A program made the position numbers and the translations under genes. Under the pieces are notes generated by a model that did no database searches, was not told the origin of the DNA, and saw only the letters and a program-made list of their open reading frames with translations. This document shows, one piece after another, positions 22,678 to 30,873 of a DNA stretch of 30,873 bases (the stretch's first letter is position 1; each line of letters starts with the position of its first letter). The stretch is from CALJIC01 sp039805565 (GTDB taxonomy: Bacteria; Chloroflexota; Chloroflexia; Chloroflexales; Roseiflexaceae): the NCBI GenBank assembly GCA_039805565.1, contig JBDLTZ010000271.1, forward strand, positions 1 to 30,873, given 5' to 3'.

Positions 22678-24045
22678 ATGCGGATGCTCTCTCGTCTGCC
22701 GGTGCTCGCCCTGCTCGCCCTGCTCGCGGCGTGCGGCGGCGCAGCCACGCAGGCCGGCGTTCCGACGCAGGCGCCCGGCTCCACCGAGGCCCCCAGCTCT
22801 ACCGAGGCCGCGCCCACTGTCGGCGCGGTGCTGACCGAGGAGGCGCCGGGCGCCACCGCCACTCCCGCCGAGGTGGCGGGCGCCGAGACTCCGGCCGCCC
22901 AGGCGGCCACCTCGACGCCGGGCGGCCCACCCACCACAGCGCCGGAGCCCACCGCGCCCCCGGCCGCCACCGCCGCGCCGGCCGCCGAGGTCCCCTTCCC
23001 GCCGCGCATCACCCTGCGGCAGGTCGCTGGCGGGCTCGACAACCCGCTGCACCTCACGCACGCCGGCGACGGCAGCGGGCGGCTGTTCGTGGTGGAGAAG
23101 GCCGGGCGCGTCCTGATTCTGCGCGACGGGCAGCCTGTCACGCCGGCGTTCCTTGACATCACCGACCGGGTTGGCGCGCGCGGCAATGAGCAGGGGCTGC
23201 TAAGCGTGGCCTTCCACCCGCGTTTCGGCGAGAACGGCCAGCTGTTCGTCAACTACACCAACCAGGAGGGGCACACCGTAGTCTCGCGCTTCAGCGCGGC
23301 GGGCGACGCGGCCGACCCGGCGAGCGAGGCGGTGCTGCTGACGATCAACCAGCCGTACGCCAACCACAACGGCGGCCTGGTGATGTTCGGCCCGGACGGC
23401 AACCTGTACGTCGGGATGGGGGACGGCGGCAGCGGCGGCGACCCGCAGGGCCACGGCCAGAACCCGAGCTCACTGCTGGGCAAGATGCTACGCCTGGACG
23501 TAGACGGCGGGCAGCCCTACGCCATCCCGGAGGGCAACCCCGGCGGTGACCTGGCGCCCGAGATCTGGGCGCTCGGGCTCCGCAACCCGTGGCGCTTCTC
23601 GTTCGACCGCGCCACCGGCGACCTCTACATCGCCGACGTGGGCCAGAACGCCGTCGAGGAGATCAACTTCACACCGGCCGGCGCGCAGGGCGGCATCAAC
23701 TACGGCTGGAACGCGCTCGAGGGCAGCCAGTGCTTCCGCGGGCGCCAGTGCGAACCGGCGGCCTTCACCGGCCCGGTGAGCGAGTATACCCACGACCTCG
23801 GCCAGTCGGTGACGGGCGGCTTCGTCTACCGTGGCCAGGCCTACCCGGCGCTCCAGGGGGTCTATATCTTCGCGGACTTCGTGAGCGGGCGGGTCTGGGG
23901 GATGCGCCAGGCCGGGGGTGCGTGGGAGCGGGCCGAGCTGCTCGACACCGAGATGTACATCAGCTCCTTCGGCGAGGACGAGGCCGGCGAGCTGTACCTG
24001 ACCAGCATGTACGACGGGACGGTGCATCAGGTGACGGCGGAGTAG
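22678..24045 (+). CDS. PQQ-type glucose/sorbosone dehydrogenase family lipoprotein
   Basis: 455 residues; soluble-aldose-dehydrogenase (GSDH) beta-propeller that oxidises sugars outside the membrane using PQQ. A lipoprotein signal ends LLAAC with Cys19 as the anchor, followed by a Thr/Pro/Ala/Glu linker (about 20-105). The propeller shows family motifs: GLLSVAFHPRFGENG, NHNGGLVMFGPDGNLYVGMG, GLRNPWRFSFD, LYIADVGQNAVEEIN and GINYGWNALEG. Calcium/PQQ ligands are expected in these loops but were not checked one by one. ATG 22678 was chosen over the ATG at 22627, which sits inside the hairpin; GCGAGGTGA lies just upstream. No PQQ synthesis genes are in the window. Confidence 0.92.
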   Translation: MRMLSRLPVLALLALLAACGGAATQAGVPTQAPGSTEAPSSTEAAPTVGAVLTEEAPGATATPAEVAGAETPAAQAATSTPGGPPTTAPEPTAPPAATAAPAAEVPFPPRITLRQVAGGLDNPLHLTHAGDGSGRLFVVEKAGRVLILRDGQPVTPAFLDITDRVGARGNEQGLLSVAFHPRFGENGQLFVNYTNQEGHTVVSRFSAAGDAADPASEAVLLTINQPYANHNGGLVMFGPDGNLYVGMGDGGSGGDPQGHGQNPSSLLGKMLRLDVDGGQPYAIPEGNPGGDLAPEIWALGLRNPWRFSFDRATGDLYIADVGQNAVEEINFTPAGAQGGINYGWNALEGSQCFRGRQCEPAAFTGPVSEYTHDLGQSVTGGFVYRGQAYPALQGVYIFADFVSGRVWGMRQAGGAWERAELLDTEMYISSFGEDEAGELYLTSMYDGTVHQVTAE

Positions 24046-24130
24046 GTGGTTCTGACCGTGCGGGGGTGCTCTGGCACGCGCTGTGCGAACAGCTCAGGCG
24101 AGCACCCTCTCTGACGAAGGAACACACGCC

Positions 24131-24562
24131 ATGCGAATACTGCTGAGCGAGATGGCGCCCGCCCTACGCGCCCAGGTGCGCTACGCCCTCGAGCGTGAGC
24201 CGTGGGTCAGCGCCGTGCTGTCGGACACGCCCGAGCCGGCCTTCGACGACCCGGGCGGGGCCTACGAGCCCTACCCCGCGGCCGTGGGCGACATCGCGCC
24301 GGCGACCGACCTGACGTCGCGCGTGGGCGCGGCGGGAGCCGACCTGCTGCTGCTCGACTGGGACGTGGCCGCGCCCATGCCCGGTGGGGCGCTCGAGAGC
24401 CTCAAGGCGTCGTTCCCGCGCGTGCAGGTAGCGGCGCTCAGCGCGCGGCCCGAGGAGCGCGCCGCGGCCCTCACCGCAGGGGTGGACCTGTTCCTGGCGA
24501 CCGACGGCACGGCCGCGGGGGCGGTGGAGGCGCTGCGGGCGAGCGTTCGGCACAATCTGTGA
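24131..24562 (+). CDS. Degenerate response-regulator receiver-like protein
   Basis: 143 residues, a single CheY-like fold. The start is MRILLSEMAPALRAQVRYAL, then an inserted loop (about 33-66) rich in Asp/Pro/Tyr, then the strand DLLLLDWD whose Asp76 sits at the phosphoacceptor position. ALSARPEERAAALTAGVDLFL follows, typical of beta4-alpha4. The acidic pair after beta1 is replaced (SEM) and the conserved beta5 lysine is missing (ATDG), so normal phosphorylation is doubtful. There is no output domain. Start is ATG 24131 with GAAGGAA about ten bases upstream. It sits 85 bases after the sugar dehydrogenase; the 24563-24688 gap beyond has no clear terminator. Confidence 0.7.
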   Translation: MRILLSEMAPALRAQVRYALEREPWVSAVLSDTPEPAFDDPGGAYEPYPAAVGDIAPATDLTSRVGAAGADLLLLDWDVAAPMPGGALESLKASFPRVQVAALSARPEERAAALTAGVDLFLATDGTAAGAVEALRASVRHNL

Positions 24563-24688
24563 CGGGCACGGTGCCGAGCGGGGGCTGGGGAGTGGGCTGC
24601 CCGCGAAGACACCCATCCCCCCCCGTGGCCCAATCGAGCGGCGCCCCGACCGCGCCGGGGAGGTGGTGGGGGCGCTGCTCGATAGGAT

Positions 24689-25699
24689 CTACCCGCCGCG
24701 GCTGCGCTGACCGAGCTCCTGCGGGTAGCGCAGCCCCCACTGGCCGCGGATCGTGTCGAGCGTCCGCATGATCGCCAGGGTCTCATCGAGCGGCATCAGC
24801 GGGCTCTCGGTGCGGTCCTCGCGGATGCAGCGCATCACCTCGGCGGCCTCGTGGGCGTAGCCGTTGCCCAGCTTGGGACGGTGGATCGCTTTCTGCTGCG
24901 CTCCCACGGTGACGGTCATCAGCTCGGGCACCCACCAGCGGTGGTGGATCTTGACCGAGCCCTTGTCGCCGCTGATGTGCGCCTCGTTGGGGGTGTCGGC
25001 GCGGATGGAGCTCGAGAGCACCGCCAGCCGGCCGCCCTCGTGCCGCGTGACGATCGCCGCCTGCTCGTCCACGCCGGTCTCGCCGAGGTGCGCCAGGCTG
25101 GCGATCTCCAGCGGCTGGCCGAGGATCAGCGAGGACAGGTTCACCGGGTAGATGCCGACGTCGAGCAGCGAGCCGCCGGCCAGGCTCAGATCGAACAGCC
25201 TGCTGCCGGGGTCGAACTCCGCCGTGAAGCCGAAGTCCGCCTGGAGCATGCGCACCTCGCCGATCTCGCCCGCACCCAGCAGCGCACGGAGGTCGTCCAT
25301 GAGCGGCAGGAAGCGCATCCAGACGGCCTCCATGAGGAACAGGCCGCGGCTGCGGGCCTCGGCCACCATCTCCTCGGCCTCGGCGGCGTTCAGCGCGAAG
25401 GGCTTCTCGCACAGGACGTGCTTGCCCGCGCGCAGGGCGGCCAGGGTGTTGGCGCGGTGCTCGGTGTGCGGCGTGGCGACATACACCACGTCCACGTCCG
25501 GGTCGTCGAGCAGCGCCTCGTACGAGCCGTAGCGGTGCGGGATGCCGGCGCCGTCGGCGAACAAGTCGGCGCGGGACTTCGAGCGCGAGGCCACTGCCAC
25601 CACGCGGGCCTCGGGCAGGCGGGCGAGCGCGATGGAGAGCTGGGATGCCATGTTGCCGGTGCCGAAGATGCCCCAGCGCGTGATCGGAAGAGTACCCAT
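24689..25699 (-). CDS. Gfo/Idh/MocA family oxidoreductase (dihydrodiol dehydrogenase-like)
   Basis: 336 residues. N-terminal RWGIFGTGNMASQL is a proper G-x-G-x-x-A Rossmann motif. CEKPFALN carries Glu98-Lys99-Pro100. GGSLLDVGIYPVNL (about 178-191) is the usual catalytic-domain motif but with Tyr in place of the common His. MEAVWMRFLPL and this YP variant resemble the dimeric dihydrodiol dehydrogenase / xylose dehydrogenase branch. ATG 25699 with AGGAGGATCAA directly upstream is a strong start, so the long upstream open frame is ignored. It is divergent from another member of the same family 260 bases away. Substrate unknown. Confidence 0.9.
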   Translation of the reverse strand: MGTLPITRWGIFGTGNMASQLSIALARLPEARVVAVASRSKSRADLFADGAGIPHRYGSYEALLDDPDVDVVYVATPHTEHRANTLAALRAGKHVLCEKPFALNAAEAEEMVAEARSRGLFLMEAVWMRFLPLMDDLRALLGAGEIGEVRMLQADFGFTAEFDPGSRLFDLSLAGGSLLDVGIYPVNLSSLILGQPLEIASLAHLGETGVDEQAAIVTRHEGGRLAVLSSSIRADTPNEAHISGDKGSVKIHHRWWVPELMTVTVGAQQKAIHRPKLGNGYAHEAAEVMRCIREDRTESPLMPLDETLAIMRTLDTIRGQWGLRYPQELGQRSRGG

Positions 25700-25958
25700 T
25701 TGATCCTCCTTCAGTGCGGTGGAAAGGCGACGGCGCGCGGTCGGGAGAGGCCACCCCAGGTGCTTCTGGGCCGAGGGTGCGTGCCGGGAGGGCCTGGGAG
25801 GGGTCCCCTTCGCACACTGCTCTGTGTGTGCAGGCATCGCCTGCCCGCACGGAGCGGCTGCCTGGCCTTGCGGCCGAGCAAAAAAGCTATGGGCGCGCCG
25901 AATGTACAGACTCCGGGTAAGCACGGAGCGTACCAGTGACAGAGGAGACAGACACGCA

Positions 25959-27002
25959 ATGACCAGCACACAGACAGGGCAGGATGTCCGCGTTGGGATC
26001 ATCGGCGCCGGGTGGCCCGGCGAGCGCCACACCGAGGGGTACATCGCCACCCCCGGCTGCCGCGTCGTCGCCATCGCCGACGCCGTGGCCGAGCGCGGCG
26101 CGTCCTTCGCCAGCCAGTTCGGCCAGCTCCAGGGTGGCGAGCCGCTCCGGGTCTACGCCGACTACAACGCGCTCCTTGCCGACGGAGACATCGACGCAGT
26201 GAGTGTTGCGCTGCCGAACTTCCTGCACCACCCGGCCAGCGTCGCCGCGCTCCGGGCCGGCAAGCACGTGCTCTGCGAGAAGCCGCCGGCGCTCAACTAC
26301 GAGCAGGCGCGTGAGATGGCCGAGCTCGCCTCCTCCTCCGGCAAGCTGCTGGCCTTCGCCTTCCAGCGCCGCTTCAGCCCGGCCGTCGAGGCGCTGCACC
26401 AGCTCATCGGCAGCGGCGAGCTCGGCGAGATCTACCACGCACGCGCCGTCTGGACCCGCGCCTGGGGCGTGCCGAAGGGGGTCGGCGGCTGGTTCACCGA
26501 CCCGGCCAAGGCCGGCGGCGGCTCGTTGATCGACATCGGCGTCCACGTGCTCGACATGGGCTGGTTCCTGATGGGCTGCCCCGCGCCGGCGACTGTGAGC
26601 GGCCAGGTGTTCAATAAGTATCCCGAGCAGACCAAGACCGACGACAGCGCCTTCGCGCTGGTGCGCTTCGCCGACGGCCGCAGCCTGCACGTCGAGACGA
26701 GCTGGGCGCTCACACAGGAGGGCGACCACTTCGCCGTGCACCTGTACGGCACCAAGGCTGGCGCGCGCGTCAACGACAATGAGCTCGACCTCTACACGGT
26801 GGGGGAGGAGGGGCGCACCACCCGCAGCCGGGTGATCAAGGCCGGTGGCCTGCTGGCGTTCCACAAGCAGGCCGCCAACTTCATCGCGGCCGTGCGCGGC
26901 GAGGGGCAGCTCCGCACGCCCGCCACCCACGGCGCGCAGATCATGGCAATGGTGGATGGGATCTACCGCTCGGCGAAGCAGGGCCGCGAGGTGGTGATGT
27001 AA
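25959..27002 (+). CDS. Gfo/Idh/MocA family oxidoreductase
   Basis: 347 residues. RVGIIGAGWPGERHTEGY begins the Rossmann domain; CEKPPALN carries Glu107-Lys108-Pro109; GGGSLIDIGVHVLDMGWFL (about 187-205) holds the Asp and His expected at the active site. ATG 25959 has AGAGGAG about 13 bases upstream, a little far; the open frame from 25719 starts in low-quality sequence and lacks the family N-terminus. First of four plus-strand genes (two oxidoreductases, hutG-like, hutU) with gaps of 73, 96 and 17 bases. The 259-base upstream gap shows no clear promoter, only an AAAAAAGCTATG patch near 25880. Substrate unknown. Confidence 0.9.
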   Translation: MTSTQTGQDVRVGIIGAGWPGERHTEGYIATPGCRVVAIADAVAERGASFASQFGQLQGGEPLRVYADYNALLADGDIDAVSVALPNFLHHPASVAALRAGKHVLCEKPPALNYEQAREMAELASSSGKLLAFAFQRRFSPAVEALHQLIGSGELGEIYHARAVWTRAWGVPKGVGGWFTDPAKAGGGSLIDIGVHVLDMGWFLMGCPAPATVSGQVFNKYPEQTKTDDSAFALVRFADGRSLHVETSWALTQEGDHFAVHLYGTKAGARVNDNELDLYTVGEEGRTTRSRVIKAGGLLAFHKQAANFIAAVRGEGQLRTPATHGAQIMAMVDGIYRSAKQGREVVM

Positions 27003-27005
27003 AAT

Positions 27006-27052
27006 AGGGAGGGTTTTAGAGAGGGTTCTTCCCTCCCTTGAGAGCCCTCCCT
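27006..27052. repeat. Nested inverted repeat between two oxidoreductase genes
   Basis: AGGGAGGG (27006-27013) pairs with CCCTCCCT (27045-27052), and inside it GAGGG-TTCTT-CCCTC (27021-27035) forms a second hairpin. It begins four bases after the upstream stop. No long T-run, so termination would be partial. Confidence 0.55.
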
Positions 27053-27075
27053 CTTCTAGTGAGGAGCCTACGCCA

Positions 27076-28170
27076 GTGCCACAAGATCTCAACGTCGCGA
27101 TCGTCGGCTGCGGCAACATCGCCGGCCCGTACGCAGCCACCCTCAAGCCGTACGAGCACATCCACCTTCTCGGGGCCTCGGACATCGACCCGGAGCGAGT
27201 CCGCGCCTTCGTCGCCGAGCACGGCGGCCAGGCCTACGAGTCGCTCGACGCCGTCCTGGCCGACGAGCGTGTGGACCTGGTCATCAACCTGACCATCCAC
27301 CACGCCCACCCCGAGGTCATCACCAAGTGCCTCAACGCCGGCAAGCACGTCCACAGCGAGAAGCCCCTGGCGATGACCTACGCCGAGGCCAAGGCGCTGG
27401 TGGACCTGGCCGAGCAGAAGGGGCTGCGCCTGAGCTGCGCCCCCTCAACCTTCATGGGTGAGGCGCAGCAGACCGCATGGCGCGAGATCCGCTCCGGCCG
27501 CCTCGGCCCGGTGCGCGTGGTCTACGCCGAGGTCAACTGGGGGCGCATCGAGAGCTGGCACCCCAACCCCGGCCCATTCTACGAGGTCGGCGCCCTCTTC
27601 GACGTCGGCGTCTACCCGCTCACGCTCGTCACCACGTTCTTCGGCCCTGCGCGCCGCGTCACCGCCTTCGGCACTGTCCTGCACCCGGACCGCGTCACCA
27701 AGGAGGGCACGTCCTTCCACATCGCCACGCCTGACTGGGCCGTCGCCGCGGTGGAGCTCGCCAACGGCACGGTGGTGCGGCTCACCACCAATTTCTACGT
27801 CGGCCACCACAGCAAGCAGAAGGGCCTGGAGTTCCACGGCGACCTCGGCTCGCTCTACCTCGCCAGCTTCCAGGACTTCCCGGCCGCGGTGGAGTTCGCG
27901 CCGTTCGCCGGCACCTACGAGCCCGTCCCACTCGTGCGCAAGGGGTTCAGCCTGCAGTACGGCCAGCGCACGCTTCCCACCGAGTGGGGCCGCGCGGTGG
28001 TCGAGATGGCCGACGCGATCGAGGCCGGGCGCCCGCAGCGTACCACCGGCGCCCAGGCCGCCCACGTGGTGGAGATCTGCGAGGCGATCCGCACCTCGCT
28101 CACCGAAGGGCGGCCCGTCGAGGTCTCCTCTAGCTTCGCGCCACCCGCCCCGATGGAGTGGGCGATGTAG
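27076..28170 (+). CDS. Gfo/Idh/MocA family oxidoreductase
   Basis: 364 residues. LNVAIVGCGNIAGPYA is the cofactor motif (G-x-G-x-I-A); SEKPLAMT carries Glu95-Lys96-Pro97. The catalytic-domain motif reads GALFDVGVYPLTL, with Tyr instead of His as in the gene at 24689. The insert WHPNPGPFYEVG before it, rich in Pro and aromatic residues, is typical of one putative dehydrogenase subgroup. GTG 27076 was chosen because GAGGAG lies ten bases upstream and no ATG fits. Gap of 73 bases to the gene before and 96 to the hutG-like gene. Substrate unknown; a link to histidine breakdown is not evident. Confidence 0.9.
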   Translation: MPQDLNVAIVGCGNIAGPYAATLKPYEHIHLLGASDIDPERVRAFVAEHGGQAYESLDAVLADERVDLVINLTIHHAHPEVITKCLNAGKHVHSEKPLAMTYAEAKALVDLAEQKGLRLSCAPSTFMGEAQQTAWREIRSGRLGPVRVVYAEVNWGRIESWHPNPGPFYEVGALFDVGVYPLTLVTTFFGPARRVTAFGTVLHPDRVTKEGTSFHIATPDWAVAAVELANGTVVRLTTNFYVGHHSKQKGLEFHGDLGSLYLASFQDFPAAVEFAPFAGTYEPVPLVRKGFSLQYGQRTLPTEWGRAVVEMADAIEAGRPQRTTGAQAAHVVEICEAIRTSLTEGRPVEVSSSFAPPAPMEWAM

Positions 28171-28182
28171 AGCGTTCCACCA

Positions 28183-28229
28183 CCCCTGCCCCTCTCCTCC
28201 TGTGAGCTCAGGGGCGGAGAGGGGCGGGG
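28183..28229. repeat. GC-rich inverted repeat before the hutG-like gene
   Basis: GCCCCTCTCC (28188-28197) pairs with GGAGAGGGGC (28216-28225), extended by CCCC and GGGG with one bulge. It resembles the other C/G-run hairpins in the window. No T-run. Confidence 0.5.
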
Positions 28230-28266
28230 AGATGGAGCATCGCCTGAGGGTGAGGGAGCCCTCGCC

Positions 28267-29223
28267 ATGGTCAATGACGACCTCTTCGCCAGCATGCGCC
28301 GGCCTGACCTGGCGCTGCTCTACCGACGTGACGATCCGAGCGACCCGCGGCTCGGCGAGGTCGTCGCGTGCGACCACGCGGACTACGCCGCCTGCCGCGT
28401 CGTGATCCTCGGCTGCCCGCAGGATGAAGGGGTGCGCCGCAACCGCGGCCGCCCCGGCGCCGCCCGCGCCCCCGAGGCTATCCGCCGCTGCCTCTACCGC
28501 ATGTCGGCCGGCCAGATCCCACCCGGCGCCCTCCTCGACCTCGGCGACCTCCACATCCAGCCCGAGCTTGAGGCCACTCACGCCCTCCAGCGCGCCGTCG
28601 TCCGCCGCCTGGTCGCGGACGGCAAGCGCCTGGTGGTGCTCGGCGGCGGCAACGACATCTCCTACCCCGACTGCGCCGGCCTCGTCGACGCCGTCGGCGA
28701 GGCGCTGGCGATCAACCTCGACGCCCATTTCGACGTCCGCTCTGACGCGCGGCGCAACAGCGGCACGCCCTACCGCCAGCTCCTTGACGAGGGCCTGATC
28801 CGGCCCGACGCCTTCTACGAGCTCGGCGCCCAGCCCTTCGCCGCCTCCCCGGTCTACGAGGCCTACCTGCGCGCGCTCGGCGTGGCCGTGGTGTACGCCC
28901 CTGAGCTGCGCGCCGCCGGGGTGGCCAACACCCTGCGCGCGATCCTCACGCGCCATACCCAGCCGGCGGTCTTCTGGGGGCTGGATATGGACGTGGTGCG
29001 CTGCGCCGATGCGCCTGGCGTCAGCGCGCCCAACCCGCTCGGCATCCCCGGCGAGGACCTCTGCGCCGCCGCCGCGACGGCCGCCGCCGACCCACGCGGT
29101 CGCCTCCTGGAGATCAGCGAAGTCAACCCGTCGCACGACATCGACGACCGCACCGCCCGCCTGGCGGCCGCCGCGGTGTGGGCGTTCCTGGCGGGGGCGC
29201 TGGTGGCGCCTACCTCGCCCTGA
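28267..29223 (+). CDS. hutG: Formimidoylglutamase-like arginase/agmatinase family hydrolase
   Basis: 318 residues of the binuclear-metal ureohydrolase family. Next to hutU it most likely splits N-formimidoyl-L-glutamate to glutamate and formamide in histidine breakdown. Seen: VLGGGNDISYPD (125-134), NLDAHFDVR with Asp152/His154/Asp156, and FWGLDMDVVRCAD with Asp240 and Asp242. Five of the six classical metal ligands are present; the first, His of GG(D/G)H, is Asn129. PSHDIDDRTARLAA matches the family's C-terminal motif. ATG 28267 with GAGGGAG about ten bases upstream. The 17-base gap to hutU indicates one operon. hutH and hutI are not in the window. Confidence 0.85.
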   Translation: MVNDDLFASMRRPDLALLYRRDDPSDPRLGEVVACDHADYAACRVVILGCPQDEGVRRNRGRPGAARAPEAIRRCLYRMSAGQIPPGALLDLGDLHIQPELEATHALQRAVVRRLVADGKRLVVLGGGNDISYPDCAGLVDAVGEALAINLDAHFDVRSDARRNSGTPYRQLLDEGLIRPDAFYELGAQPFAASPVYEAYLRALGVAVVYAPELRAAGVANTLRAILTRHTQPAVFWGLDMDVVRCADAPGVSAPNPLGIPGEDLCAAAATAAADPRGRLLEISEVNPSHDIDDRTARLAAAAVWAFLAGALVAPTSP

Positions 29224-29240
29224 GTCAGAAGGAGTCTGGC

Positions 29241-30873
<1,633 letters not shown>

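Overview
The window is very GC-rich, densely coded DNA with no rRNA, tRNA, CRISPR array or transposase that I can see. The gene mix (GH57 branching enzyme, lipoprotein-anchored RND adaptor, PQQ-type sugar dehydrogenase lipoprotein, many Gfo/Idh/MocA oxidoreductases, an ArmA/RmtB-like 16S rRNA methyltransferase) and short direct repeats in the gaps suggest a Chloroflexota bacterium, perhaps of the Roseiflexus/Chloroflexus kind. That placement is inference; no phylogenetic marker gene is present.

Layout. Positions 1-1763 (minus strand) hold the N-terminal two thirds of a GH3 beta-glucosidase, preceded by two small, apparently frameshifted ORFs. A DapA/NanA-family aldolase (1968-2906, +) and a small secreted or anchored protein (minus) follow. 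Positions 3707-5980 (+) hold an RNA-modification pair: a divergent tRNA-guanine transglycosylase and a homologue of aminoglycoside-resistance 16S rRNA (m7G1405) methyltransferases. A GC-rich tandem-repeat array (about 6029-6234) separates these from a convergent site-2-protease-like M50 peptidase and a GH57 glucan branching enzyme. A coiled-coil hypothetical protein and a Gfo/Idh/MocA oxidoreductase come next, ended by a perfect 20-bp terminator hairpin.

Positions 11072-16960 form an efflux module: RND permease then lipoprotein adaptor on the minus strand, divergent from a TetR-family regulator. The shared gap holds a near-consensus promoter whose spacer carries a palindrome, a likely operator. 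Positions 17040-22512 contain a xylose-isomerase-like TIM barrel, an FAD amine-oxidase/phytoene-desaturase-like enzyme, a GH13-like protein that seems to lack the catalytic residues, and a polyprenyl synthase homologue with a degraded second Asp motif. Positions 22678-30873 contain a PQQ-type sugar dehydrogenase lipoprotein, a degenerate receiver-like domain, three further Gfo/Idh/MocA oxidoreductases, and hutG-like plus hutU genes for histidine degradation. hutU runs off the window end.

Themes: (i) sugar and glycoside turnover (GH3, aldolase, isomerase, four oxidoreductases, sugar dehydrogenase, branching enzyme); (ii) RNA modification and drug efflux; (iii) histidine catabolism. The most notable features are the rRNA methyltransferase with repeat DNA inserted in frame, GAGTCGTGA/GAGTCTTGA repeats that supply the stop codons of three unrelated genes, an RND permease with an apparent extra pair of membrane helices, a glycosidase-fold pseudoenzyme, and leaderless promoters.
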